Origin: Clostridium_AM tanneri
GTDB taxonomy: Bacteria > Bacillota > Clostridia > Clostridiales > Clostridiaceae
Length of the DNA: 64,000 bases
Direction: 5' to 3'
Assembly: GCF_033659955.1 (NCBI RefSeq)
Contig: NZ_JARUJP010000001.1
Location: forward strand, 1 to 64,000
Made by a program: the position numbers and the translations under genes. Below the pieces are notes generated by a model. That model did no database searches and was not told the DNA's origin. It saw only the letters and a program-made list of their open reading frames with translations. This document shows, one piece after another, positions 27,462 through 35,869 of this stretch. The stretch's first letter is position 1. Each line of letters opens with the position of its first letter.

Positions 27462-27875
27462 TTATAGAATTCTAGTAATGACTGGCTTCATTTTCTCATT
27501 ATTATGAGCTAATTTATCAAAAACCTTTATATATATAAATGCTAAAATAAAGGCTATTATACCTCCTCCGATTTGAAACAACCTTAAGGATCCTCCTGTT
27601 TCTTCTGATATCCATCCTCCAAGCAAAACACCTAAAAAAATTGCAATTAGTGGCAGTATATAAACAACAAATGCTGCCTTAAGCATATTCTCCTCTTTTA
27701 TTTCAAATAAGACCCGTTGTCCAGGTTTAGCTCCAAGAGAATTTTCTACATCTAATACTGCAGCATTATCACCTGGACAAGCACCACAGTTTTTACAATC
27801 ACCATGTCTACTAGACTTTACCTTTGCTATTTTACCACTAACCTCAATGACTATTCCTTCAGATTCCTTTTTCAT
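27462..27875 (-). CDS. SoxR-reducing system RseC-family protein
   Basis: 137 residues: a soluble N-terminal part with a Cys cluster (HGDCKNCGACPGDN, residues ~24-37), then two membrane helices (LKAAFVVYILPLIAIFLGVL and the IGGGIIAFILAFIYIKVF region). RseC proteins accompany Rnf complexes in many bacteria; their role here is unknown but may be in assembly or redox maintenance. As first gene of rnf operon 1 it has a leader of about 320 nt from the candidate promoter at 28203-28230. Operon 2 lacks an rseC copy. Confidence 0.9.
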   Translation of the reverse strand: MKKESEGIVIEVSGKIAKVKSSRHGDCKNCGACPGDNAAVLDVENSLGAKPGQRVLFEIKEENMLKAAFVVYILPLIAIFLGVLLGGWISEETGGSLRLFQIGGGIIAFILAFIYIKVFDKLAHNNEKMKPVITRIL

Positions 27876-28202
27876 GTTTTCTCACATCCTTGATATCTTA
27901 ATTATTATGTATAAAATATTTATATTCCGTAACTTGCAGTTCAAGTTTGGAAAGTCATTACCTTTAAGTTTGTGTTTTCTAGAAATTGTTCTCTTTGCTC
28001 TGTGTTATTAATACGAAATGATCTGTATTAATTTTTTACTATAAGAAATTATTTGCTGTTATAGTATTTTAATTTTTATATTCATTATTTTTTATAAATC
28101 TATAGTTCTTAATTTTTGCAAATGTAAAATACCATTCCTTCATTTTATTTGCATAAAGCCTAATTAATGAATATCCTATAAATATTTTCCTTATTAACTG
28201 TA

Positions 28203-28230
28203 ATTATACATGTTAAAAATTTAATTACAA
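28203..28230 (-). promoter_or_regulatory. Candidate promoter of rnf operon 1
   Basis: On the minus strand TTGTAA (28230-28225), a 16-nt spacer and TATAAT (28208-28203). The same inverted repeat TGTAATTA/TAATTACA surrounds it (28199-28206, 28222-28229) as in operon 2. Conservation over about 33 nt in otherwise unrelated AT-rich gaps supports function. Confidence 0.6.
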
Positions 28231-28453
28231 TACATTCCAAAAAACCATTACTATAAAAATATATATTATAACTTTTTTATTTTATTCAAAAACTTAACAG
28301 TTGGTAAAAATGACAGTTTAATACTTTTATTGATTATCTGCCCACTTACCCATGAAAACTTATTTTTTTGAAATTCAAACTATCCATTTTATTCATTTTC
28401 AAAAACATCTTTTCTTACTAAATGCTCATTTGTCCATATATTCTGCAAATAAC

Positions 28454-28505
28454 AAAGGAACAAATATGAATTTTAATGAAAATAACATTTCATATTTGTT
28501 CCTTT
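28454..28505. terminator. Strong hairpin in the rnf-hppA gap
   Basis: A perfect 17-bp stem (AAAGGAACAAATATGAA with its complement) and an 18-nt loop, followed on both strands by T-rich DNA. It belongs to no annotated gene. It may end an unannotated transcript or insulate the two operons. Confidence 0.5.
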
Positions 28506-29053
28506 ATAATTATTTGTCAAGTTCTAACTTGTTAATAATAAGTCAATTTCTACTTATTTTTGTTAATTATTTGTTAAGTACTATAAAGTTTTTTCTACAA
28601 TCTGCATTAAGATAAAAATTATGTATATATTTTAACAATAAGTAATGAAATGAATTTTCTCAATTTAAAAATTTCATTTTATTGTTAGTATGTACATAGA
28701 AATTTAGTTATAAATATATTCTATATAGTTATTTGTAAATTTGTTATATAAGAATTATGCAAATTCTTGCAATTACAATAGCTATTTTTTTTACTTATTA
28801 TACTAATCACTGTGCTGTTGTTATAGTATATTTTCTACCTTTTGAACTTTTTTACTAATATGATTTATAATATGTGTTAATTTAAATCAACTTGTTAGTT
28901 ATTTTTTTGTTTATAGTATATTACATTACCCATTTAGCATATTATTAAAATTTTATGCATATTTATATATAGCACTATTTTATACTTTTAGAGCATAATT
29001 TCTGTTTTCTCAAATCCAAAACTATTTTCCTATTAAGAAAGGGGTTGTTGGTC

Positions 29054-31189
29054 TTGAGTTTTTATCTCACTATTATCTTCTCATCAATTGCTACTGCTTT
29101 ATTAGTAATTCTGTTTCTCATCAAATTCATATTCTCTCAGGAAAAGGGTTCTAGCCAAATGCAAAACATTTCAAATGCCATCAAGGAAGGTGCTATGGCT
29201 TTTATGAAAAGGCAGTATAAAACTATAGTATGCCTTGCCCTAATAACTGCAATATTGATCATAGCTGCCAACTATTTTGGCAATCTTTCAAAGGGATCCG
29301 ATATAGCTGTTAAATATGCATGGCATATAGGAATTGCCTTTATAACCGGTGCTCTATGCTCTGGAATATCTGGCTATATAGGAATGTATATGGCTGTTAA
29401 CTCCAACATAAGAGCAGCTGCCGGTGCAAAAAAAGGGCTTAATTCAGCCTTGACTATTGCTCTTAGAGGCGGCGCTGTTACTGGTCTTGCCGTTACCTCT
29501 CTATCTCTTCTAGGCGTAACCTTGTTGTTCTTGTTTTTTGGTGGAATATCTAACAACGATGCTGTGGTAAAAGAAGCTCCTTCTTTACTGGTAGGTTTCG
29601 GCTTTGGTGCATCCTTTGTAGCCCTTTTTGCTCAACTAGGTGGTGGAATTTACACAAAAGCAGCTGATGTAGGCGCTGACTTAGTTGGAAAGGTGGAAGC
29701 TGGAATACCTGAAGATGATCCTAGAAATCCTGCAGTTATAGCCGATCTCGTTGGTGATAATGTAGGCGATTGTGCCGGAAGAGGTGCTGATCTTTTTGAG
29801 TCCACTGCTGCAGAAAATATTGCAGCAATGATTTTAGGAGTAGCATTATATCCAATATTCGGTTGGAAAGGAATCCTATTCCCATTAGTTACAGGTGCTC
29901 TCGGTATACTTTCTTCGATAGTAGGTATATTTTTTGTGAAAGCTGATGATAAAACAGATAATCCTATGTCTGCATTATATCGAGGTTATTTTGTTACAAC
30001 TGTATTAAATTTAATATTTTTATTTTTTGTAACTAAATCAATGTTTTCAGGACAATTACCAAAAGGGGAAAATATAAATTATATTAGTTTATATCTATGT
30101 GCAGTTGTGGGCATAGCATTAAGTTATGTCTTCGTGGTAGTAACAGACTATTATACCTCCTATAAATATAGGCCGGTAAAGTCTATTGCTGAATCATCTA
30201 AAACTGGTGCTGCAACTAATATAATTACTGGTATATCTGTTGGAATGGAATCAACAGCCCTTCCTGTATTATTTGTCTCAGCAGCTATATTTACATCTTT
30301 CAAATTAGGTCAAATTGCTCTTCCAGGAGTATCTAACGGAGGTCTTTATGGTATTGCTATAGCTACAATAGGAATGCTTTCTACTTGTGCTTATATATTA
30401 GCTATGGATACCTTTGGTCCTATTACTGACAATGCTGGCGGTATAGTAGAAATGTCTGGAGCTCCAGAAGAAATAAGGTTAATAACAGATAAATTAGACG
30501 CATGTGGCAATACCACTAAGGCTTTAACTAAGGGATATGCCATTGGTTCTGCAGCACTAGCTACTTTTCTTTTATTCTTCGCCTACCTAGAACAAGTGAA
30601 AAAATTATTGGGAAGGCCTTTAGACTCATGGTTTGCTGTTGATATCGGAAAAATAGAAGTATTTATAGGTGCTTTTCTTGGTGCAATGGTAGTATATCTT
30701 TTCGCCTCCACTGCTATACGTTCAGTAGGAAAAGCTGCTCAGTATGTTATATTAGAAGTTAGAAGACAACTAAAGGAAATACCTGGTATATTAGAAGGTA
30801 CTTCTAAACCTGATTATGCAAATTGCGTTGATATTGTTACAAAAGGGGCCCTAAAGGAAATGATTCTTCCTGGAATTATACCTATTGCAGCTCCAATTAT
30901 AGTAGGCGTATTATTAGGAAAGGAAGCTGCTGCAGGCTTCTTAATGATATGTACCATAGCTGGTGTAGTAGTAGCTCTTTTCTTAAACAACGGCGGTGGT
31001 GCTTGGGATAATGCGAAAAAGTATATTGAACTTGGAAATCTAGGCGGCAAGAAATCAGATACACATAAAGGTGCCGTTGTAGGTGATACTGTAGGTGATC
31101 CATTTAAAGACACCGCAGGTCCATCACTGCACGTTTTAATTAAGCTTATTAGCACACTTACTCTAGTATTGGTAGCACTATTTAGATAA
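29054..31189 (+). CDS. hppA: Membrane-bound ion-pumping pyrophosphatase, K+-independent type
   Basis: It hydrolyses PPi and pumps H+ (or Na+) out through ~16 helices. TTG at 29054 is chosen because AAAGGGG lies 9 nt upstream; earlier in-frame TTGs are too close to it. This gives 711 residues. Family marks are GKVEAGIPEDDPRNPAVIAD and LVGDNVGDCAGRGADLFES (catalytic Asp cluster) and the C-terminal VVGDTVGDPFKDTAGP. The K+-dependence site reads GNTTKALTKGYAIGSAAL (coding DNA near 30504-30560), with Lys where K+-dependent enzymes have Ala. By that rule it is K+-independent, hence probably a proton pump. Confidence 0.96.
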   Translation: MSFYLTIIFSSIATALLVILFLIKFIFSQEKGSSQMQNISNAIKEGAMAFMKRQYKTIVCLALITAILIIAANYFGNLSKGSDIAVKYAWHIGIAFITGALCSGISGYIGMYMAVNSNIRAAAGAKKGLNSALTIALRGGAVTGLAVTSLSLLGVTLLFLFFGGISNNDAVVKEAPSLLVGFGFGASFVALFAQLGGGIYTKAADVGADLVGKVEAGIPEDDPRNPAVIADLVGDNVGDCAGRGADLFESTAAENIAAMILGVALYPIFGWKGILFPLVTGALGILSSIVGIFFVKADDKTDNPMSALYRGYFVTTVLNLIFLFFVTKSMFSGQLPKGENINYISLYLCAVVGIALSYVFVVVTDYYTSYKYRPVKSIAESSKTGAATNIITGISVGMESTALPVLFVSAAIFTSFKLGQIALPGVSNGGLYGIAIATIGMLSTCAYILAMDTFGPITDNAGGIVEMSGAPEEIRLITDKLDACGNTTKALTKGYAIGSAALATFLLFFAYLEQVKKLLGRPLDSWFAVDIGKIEVFIGAFLGAMVVYLFASTAIRSVGKAAQYVILEVRRQLKEIPGILEGTSKPDYANCVDIVTKGALKEMILPGIIPIAAPIIVGVLLGKEAAAGFLMICTIAGVVVALFLNNGGGAWDNAKKYIELGNLGGKKSDTHKGAVVGDTVGDPFKDTAGPSLHVLIKLISTLTLVLVALFR

Positions 31190-31204
31190 TAAATCACATA
31201 TAAT

Positions 31205-31240
31205 TGATAGTTGACAGCTTCTACTGACTGCCAACTATCA
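31205..31240 (+). terminator. Probable hppA terminator
   Basis: A 9-bp stem TGATAGTTG/CAACTATCA with an 18-nt loop, 16 nt after the hppA stop. It lies between convergent genes. The U tract is short. Confidence 0.55.
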
Positions 31241-31288
31241 GTTACTATTATATAAGGAAGCAGAAATAATACAAATGCATATAAGCTT

Positions 31289-32422
31289 TTATCTCATAAA
31301 AAATAACTTAGGAAACCTTCTAACTTTATAATTATTTCCTGCCTCTAGTGAATTACTATATATCTTCTGCCCATCAGCATATATAGATATTGTTCCTACT
31401 TTATCTCCTTTATAAATAGATGAAGTTACTTTCTCAGGTTTTATCACCTTAACATTATACTCTACTTCATTTTTAGTAGGTATTGTTATATCATCCGGAC
31501 ACTGAAGTTTTATTGTGCCCTTATCTAGAGCTACTTCCCCAACAGTATCACCTTTTGAAAACATTTTTTTAAATTGATAATTTTTATTTACATATTCATA
31601 TATTCTCTTTGTTTCCTTCCATCTTGGAGTACAATTTAACACAACAACAATAACATCATTATTTTGAACTTTAGCAGAAGTAACTAAGCACTTTCCAGCC
31701 TTTCCTGTAAAACCAGTCTTTACCCCAGTAGCTTCTGGCATTTCCCATAATATTTTATTTATATTGTGGAAACTTCTTGTAAAACCATAAGCTTTACCAT
31801 CTACATCTCTTGAACTTACAATTTCATTAAATAACTTATTTTCCTGAGCTTTAGCAGTAACTATTGCTAAATCATAAGCAGTTGTATAATGCTCATCTTT
31901 ATCAAGTCCATGAGGTGTTTGGAAATGGGTATTTATAACTCCTATTTCTCCGGCATATTCATTCATAAGTTTTGCAAATTCTTCTACGCTTCCGCTTATC
32001 CCTTCAGCTATAGCAATAGCTGCATCGTTTCCTGATCTTAACATAAGGCCAAATAACAATTCCTTTAAAGATATTTTTTCTCCTTTTTTATATCCCACAA
32101 TGGAGCCTCGTATGCCAGCAGCCTTCTCAGAAATCTCTATTTTTTTATCTAAATCTCCATATTTTAGGGCTACTAAAGCAGTCATTATTTTAGTTGTACT
32201 AGCCATGGGAACCAACTCATAAGAATTTTTTTCATAAAGCACAATTTTAGTTTTACTATCAAGAGCTATAGCACATCTCGCATCTACTACTAAGCCTTTA
32301 CTTGTATTTTCATTACTAGGCTTATTATATATGTTTAAAGCATTTACCCTATGTGGTATACAGCATACTACTGACAATATAAATAATATAGTTGTACATA
32401 ACCATTTGCTGCTTTTTTTCAT
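31289..32422 (-). CDS. D-alanyl-D-alanine carboxypeptidase, PBP5/DacA family
   Basis: The ATG at 32422 (GAAGGAGG 8 nt upstream) gives 377 residues with a signal peptide (WLCTTILFILSVVCCIPHRV). Penicillin-binding motifs: SxxK in MASTTKIMTA, SGN in LRSGNDAAIA and KTG in GVKTGFTGKAGK. A PBP5 C-terminal beta domain follows. It trims the terminal D-Ala from peptidoglycan pentapeptides outside the membrane. A second member of the family is at 36139-37329. It is divergent from the DUF2953-gerW pair, and the type is common in sporulation and wall maintenance. Confidence 0.93.
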   Translation of the reverse strand: MKKSSKWLCTTILFILSVVCCIPHRVNALNIYNKPSNENTSKGLVVDARCAIALDSKTKIVLYEKNSYELVPMASTTKIMTALVALKYGDLDKKIEISEKAAGIRGSIVGYKKGEKISLKELLFGLMLRSGNDAAIAIAEGISGSVEEFAKLMNEYAGEIGVINTHFQTPHGLDKDEHYTTAYDLAIVTAKAQENKLFNEIVSSRDVDGKAYGFTRSFHNINKILWEMPEATGVKTGFTGKAGKCLVTSAKVQNNDVIVVVLNCTPRWKETKRIYEYVNKNYQFKKMFSKGDTVGEVALDKGTIKLQCPDDITIPTKNEVEYNVKVIKPEKVTSSIYKGDKVGTISIYADGQKIYSNSLEAGNNYKVRRFPKLFFMR

Positions 32423-32667
32423 CTGTACTGCCTCCTTCAAAGAATATTATAAAGTCAGTTAAATATAAGAACTGATTTTTAACTTTACTCTTGGCAAATT
32501 CTTTCATTAATTTTTAATCACTGTAATTATTTTGGCTAACTTTCTATAATCCTATAATATATTTTTTCTATAAATGATTAAATTACTCTTTAAACTTATT
32601 CCATTAAGTTATATAAATTCCTTATATGGTTATAATTATTAATGTATATAAATTGGGAGGATGTATC

Positions 32668-33204
32668 ATGATCTTTATTTTAGTTTTGTGCTTTTTTATT
32701 ATAATGCTTTTTATTCCAATTCCCATAAAAACTACTATTAACTATACTGATAACCATATAAGATTTTATCTATATAAGATAAATGTAACTGATAAAATGA
32801 ACTTTATTAAAAGAAAAGCAGAAAAGGATATTGAAAAAAAACCAGACCGGATTCCTAGATTTAAAAGTATTTTCAAAACTACTCTACGTATTATAAAAGA
32901 TATTAAATATAAACCTTCATTAAAAATAAAGACAGCAATTATTCTAGGACTTGACGATGCTGCCTATACAGCTTTACTCTGTGGGTTAGTTAAATCTTTT
33001 TACCCCATTATAACTCAGTATATAAGCTTATTATTTAATGTAAAGAAAAATACTTTGAAGACTATACCGGAATTTAACAAAACTATATTAACCTTACAGA
33101 TTAATAGTATAATTTTTATCAGTTTAGCTAAAGTTATCTATATAACCTTTATAGTACTTAAAAATCTTCGTAAAAATAAAAAATTAAATTTTTGCAATAT
33201 ATAA
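32668..33204 (+). CDS. DUF2953 domain protein
   Basis: The ATG at 32668 is chosen (GGGAGG 7 nt upstream); a longer frame from 32626 lacks an RBS. The 178 residues comprise an N-terminal membrane helix (IFILVLCFFIIMLFIPIPI), a region with NYTDNHIRFYLYKINVT typical of DUF2953, and a second hydrophobic segment near the C-terminus. In clostridia and bacilli it is regularly paired with the ytfJ/gerW gene, as here with 20 nt between the stop and the next ATG. Function unknown, probably sporulation-related. Confidence 0.8.
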   Translation: MIFILVLCFFIIMLFIPIPIKTTINYTDNHIRFYLYKINVTDKMNFIKRKAEKDIEKKPDRIPRFKSIFKTTLRIIKDIKYKPSLKIKTAIILGLDDAAYTALLCGLVKSFYPIITQYISLLFNVKKNTLKTIPEFNKTILTLQINSIIFISLAKVIYITFIVLKNLRKNKKLNFCNI

Positions 33205-33224
33205 TTATAAGGAGGAATTTTCTC

Positions 33225-33710
33225 ATGGATAACCATCCTATAGACAATTTATTAAAAAATACTATGGAAAATCTTAAAGATATGATAGATGTTAACACCA
33301 TAGTTGGCGATGCAGTAGAATCGAAAGATGGATCTTTAATTATTCCTATATCAAAGGTTTCCTTTGGATTTGTTTCTGGTGGAAGTGAATTTAGTACCTG
33401 TGATGTAGATAATCCCGATTCAAAATTTCCCTTTGGTGGAGGATCCGGTGCTGGAATAACTGTGAGACCAGTAGCCTTTTTGGTTACAAAAGGCGATTCT
33501 GTTCGACTTTTATCTTTAGATCATCAAAATACTTATGATAAAATAGTAGATTCTATCCCTCAAATGATGGATTATGTTAAAGGAATGGTGACAGCTAAGG
33601 ATAAAAAAGAAAATAAAGATACTGCAGATAATCAAGGTAATAAAGAAAATTCTACTGATTGCGGCTGTAATGAAGAAGGAGATCAAAACATATCAACAGA
33701 TGCACAATAA
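33225..33710 (+). CDS. ytfJ: GerW-family sporulation protein (YtfJ)
   Basis: 161 residues starting at the ATG behind AAGGAGG. Family core: NTIVGDAVESKDGSLIIPIS, KVSFGFVSGGSEF, FGGGSGAGITVRPVAFLV. The C-terminal ~35 residues are charged, low in complexity and contain Cys (DCGCNEEGD). YtfJ/GerW is a sporulation protein needed for normal germination in Bacillus. It is co-transcribed with the DUF2953 gene. Confidence 0.92.
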   Translation: MDNHPIDNLLKNTMENLKDMIDVNTIVGDAVESKDGSLIIPISKVSFGFVSGGSEFSTCDVDNPDSKFPFGGGSGAGITVRPVAFLVTKGDSVRLLSLDHQNTYDKIVDSIPQMMDYVKGMVTAKDKKENKDTADNQGNKENSTDCGCNEEGDQNISTDAQ

Positions 33711-33773
33711 AATATCTTATTCTACTTATAGCCATGGGCTTAATACATTCCATTTAAAGAAATTGTTAACTAT

Positions 33774-33825
33774 AAAAGGATGTGTATTATATTGTAAATT
33801 ATTACACTATAATACACATCCTTTT
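33774..33825. terminator. Bidirectional terminator between ytfJ and scpB
   Basis: A perfect 17-bp stem (AAAAGGATGTGTATTAT with its complement) between convergent genes, T-rich on both sides. Confidence 0.9.
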
Positions 33826-33845
33826 CAGCTAATAGTTCTTTAAAC

Positions 33846-34442
33846 TTAATCGCTAAACTCCTCTTCCTCATCTAAATTAAATTCTCCTATAAGCTCCTCA
33901 ATTCCTGGCATTTGACCTATACTTTGCAAGCCAAAATATTTTAAAAATTCATCTGTAGTTCCATATAATATAGGTCTTCCTGGCACTTCCAACCTACCGC
34001 TTTCTTTGACTAATCCTTTCTCTACAAGAGTTGCAATTGCTCTCTCGCTTTTTACTCCCCTAATTTCATCTATTTCTACTCTAGTAATAGGCTGTTTATA
34101 AGCTATAATTGCTAATGTTTCTAAAGCCGCTTGAGATAGAGATTGTCTTGAATTAGTTCCTAGAAGCTTCTCTATGTAGCTGCTATTCTTAGGATTAGTA
34201 ACAAGACTATAACTGTCATTTGTATTTATCAACTTAATTCCTCTTCCTTCCGAGTTATAGGAATTTATCATTTCATCTAGCAAATCTTTTGCGAAACTCA
34301 CACTGCACTCTATAATTGAAGCAATATGATTAATATGAACTGGTTCTCCTGATACAAATAATAGGGATTCTATTATTGAAAAATAAATATTCTTAGAAGA
34401 GGTTTCCTCTATTTCAATTTGGTTAATATCTCTATCCTTCAA
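33846..34442 (-). CDS. scpB: Segregation and condensation protein B
   Basis: 198-residue partner of SMC and ScpA in chromosome condensation. Two winged-helix regions are seen: IESLLFVSGEPVHINHIASI and LAIIAYKQPITRVEIDEIRG-VKSERAIATL, then GRPILYGTTDEFLKYFGL. It overlaps the 3' end of scpA by 11 nt, so translation is coupled. The acidic C-terminus (LDEEEEFSD) is usual. Confidence 0.96.
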   Translation of the reverse strand: MKDRDINQIEIEETSSKNIYFSIIESLLFVSGEPVHINHIASIIECSVSFAKDLLDEMINSYNSEGRGIKLINTNDSYSLVTNPKNSSYIEKLLGTNSRQSLSQAALETLAIIAYKQPITRVEIDEIRGVKSERAIATLVEKGLVKESGRLEVPGRPILYGTTDEFLKYFGLQSIGQMPGIEELIGEFNLDEEEEFSD

Positions 34443-35190
34443 CTTCGCTCATCCTTTCAATATAAATTTCTTTAAAATTTCGTTCTTGAACCACTGTTAC
34501 AGCCTTTATTTTTATAAGTTCTAACAAGGCAAGAAAGGTCACAACTACTTCTATCTTTGAAGAACACTTATATATAATACTAGAAAATGGAACCTTCTTT
34601 TCAAATTGAATACTCTCCCTCAAGTAATTCATCTTATCTTCAATTTTAAATTTTTCAATGGGGATTTCTCTATTAATTATATTACTGGTATTCATCTTGC
34701 TTTTGTATTTAGATATAAGACTATTATATAGTTCGTATAAATGCAGCATTGTAACTGCTTTAAGAAACTCACTAGGTTCTACACTTTTTTTCTTGTCTTC
34801 TATTATTTCAGGCTTCTTACTAAACATTCGTCCAGTTCCCTGTTCTCTTTCCTTTAAAAACATTGCTGCCGACTTGAACCTTCTATATTGTATAAGCTTG
34901 TCTATTAATTCCTTTCTAGGATCTTGTTCCTCTACATCCGCGGCACTTTCATCATTGTTAGTTTTAGGCAGCAATAGCTTGGACTTTATTTCAATCAAAG
35001 TTGCTGCAATGACTATAAATTCTGAAGTTATCTCAAGATCTAGTTCTTCCATAGCATGTATATACTCTAAATATTGATTTGTAATTTCATATATTCGTAT
35101 ATCATATATGTCCATCTTATTTTTCTTTATAAGATGAAGAAGTAAATCGAAAGGTCCTTCAAAGTTTTCTATTTTTATATTTAAAGACAT
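34432..35190 (-). CDS. scpA: Segregation and condensation protein A
   Basis: 252-residue kleisin of the SMC-ScpAB condensin. N-terminal SMC-binding domain: FEGPFDLLLHLIKKNKMDIY and ITNQYLEYIHAMEELDLEI. Middle part LIEIKSKLLLP. C-terminal winged helix VVTFLALLELIKIKAVTVVQ. First gene of the scpAB pair, behind a good promoter at 35241-35269. The long-hairpin element A ends about 100 nt upstream. Confidence 0.96.
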   Translation of the reverse strand: MSLNIKIENFEGPFDLLLHLIKKNKMDIYDIRIYEITNQYLEYIHAMEELDLEITSEFIVIAATLIEIKSKLLLPKTNNDESAADVEEQDPRKELIDKLIQYRRFKSAAMFLKEREQGTGRMFSKKPEIIEDKKKSVEPSEFLKAVTMLHLYELYNSLISKYKSKMNTSNIINREIPIEKFKIEDKMNYLRESIQFEKKVPFSSIIYKCSSKIEVVVTFLALLELIKIKAVTVVQERNFKEIYIERMSEVEG

Positions 35191-35240
35191 TTATGGTACT
35201 CTCCTAAAAATTTCGTTTTTAAAATCTAATTCATCTAATA

Positions 35241-35269
35241 ATTATCCATGGTATTAATAATAAAGTCAA
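35241..35269 (-). promoter_or_regulatory. scpAB promoter
   Basis: On the minus strand TTGACT (35269-35264), a 17-nt spacer and GATAAT (35246-35241), 51 nt before the scpA start. Confidence 0.7.
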
Positions 35270-35292
35270 CTATTAAGTATGATGGTATACAA

Positions 35293-35563
35293 AAGAAAAG
35301 CTTAGAAATTAGACTTGGTGGCCTGTGTATGTAGGCAGATATGTAGTGCTCTGTTAGCCCTCACATCGACAACAGCCTCTAATGCTGGCTCGATTTTTAA
35401 AAAGATCAAATTTTTCAATGCATCTCTTCGAGAGCTGAAAAATTTGAATCCTTTTTAAACTCGCCAACATAAGAGGCTGTAGTCTTGTTCGAAGCTAACT
35501 GTCACACTACATATCTACCAACACACAGGCTACAAAGTTTTAATTCTTATTCTAAGTTTTCTT
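35293..35563 (-). repeat. Long-hairpin element A (about 271 nt)
   Basis: The whole segment folds back on itself as one imperfect hairpin. Paired arms include 35293-35307 with 35550-35563, 35321-35348 with 35503-35530 (TATGTAGTG/CACTACATA) and 35372-35380 with 35472-35480 (ACAGCCTCT/AGAGGCTGT-type). Read on the minus strand it aligns along most of its length with element B (35870-36125), sharing GAGCCAGCATTAGA and AGCTTCGAA exactly. No protein-coding frame is credible. It may be a structured RNA or a foldback mobile element. Confidence 0.7.
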
Positions 35564-35565
35564 AT

Positions 35566-35869
35566 TTTGTTGTAATAATATAAAAATAAGCTTATAATAT
35601 AGGGCGACAAGCCCTTACGGTATAACACTTACAAAGAGTTCTGATGATATTTTTAACTAATATAAACAGTCAAATTATAATGTCCGTAAGGACTCTTTAG
35701 AATTTGATAAAGTATTTAGTTTAGAAAATTTCATAATTACATAAATATCATTCACTCATGCTCCGCATTCTTATCTAGAATTTTTAATAATTAATGTATA
35801 ACATACCTTATATACATTTCGCTCTGCTAATTACGCTGCCGCATATTTTTATTGGCTGTATTATTCACA
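35566..35869. other. Spacer between hairpin elements, with crossing pairings
   Basis: No gene is seen. CCTTACGG (35613-35620) can pair with CCGTAAGG (35684-35691), and AAAGAGT (35633-35639) with ACTCTTT (35692-35698). These pairings cross, as in a pseudoknot. GGGC/GCCC (35602-35605, 35611-35614) offers an alternative small hairpin. The rest is AT-rich. Confidence 0.4.

Larger units (their letters stand above)
27876..29053. other. Long AT-rich gap between rnf operon 1 and hppA
   Basis: No convincing gene is seen. It contains the candidate rnf operon 1 promoter (28203-28230) and a strong hairpin (28454-28505). Four TTGTTAA/TTGTCAA repeats lie at 28514-28577 and a small palindrome CAAGTT-CT-AACTTG at 28518-28531. 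A 13-nt block (28771-28783) is shared with the rnf operon 2 promoter. The rest is featureless AT-rich DNA that should include the hppA promoter, which I cannot place confidently. Confidence 0.5.

Noticed and set aside
28352..28615. 87-codon open frame in the rnf-hppA gap
   Set aside because: No ribosome binding site, odd composition (Phe/Leu/His/Asn), and a perfect 17-bp hairpin lies inside it.
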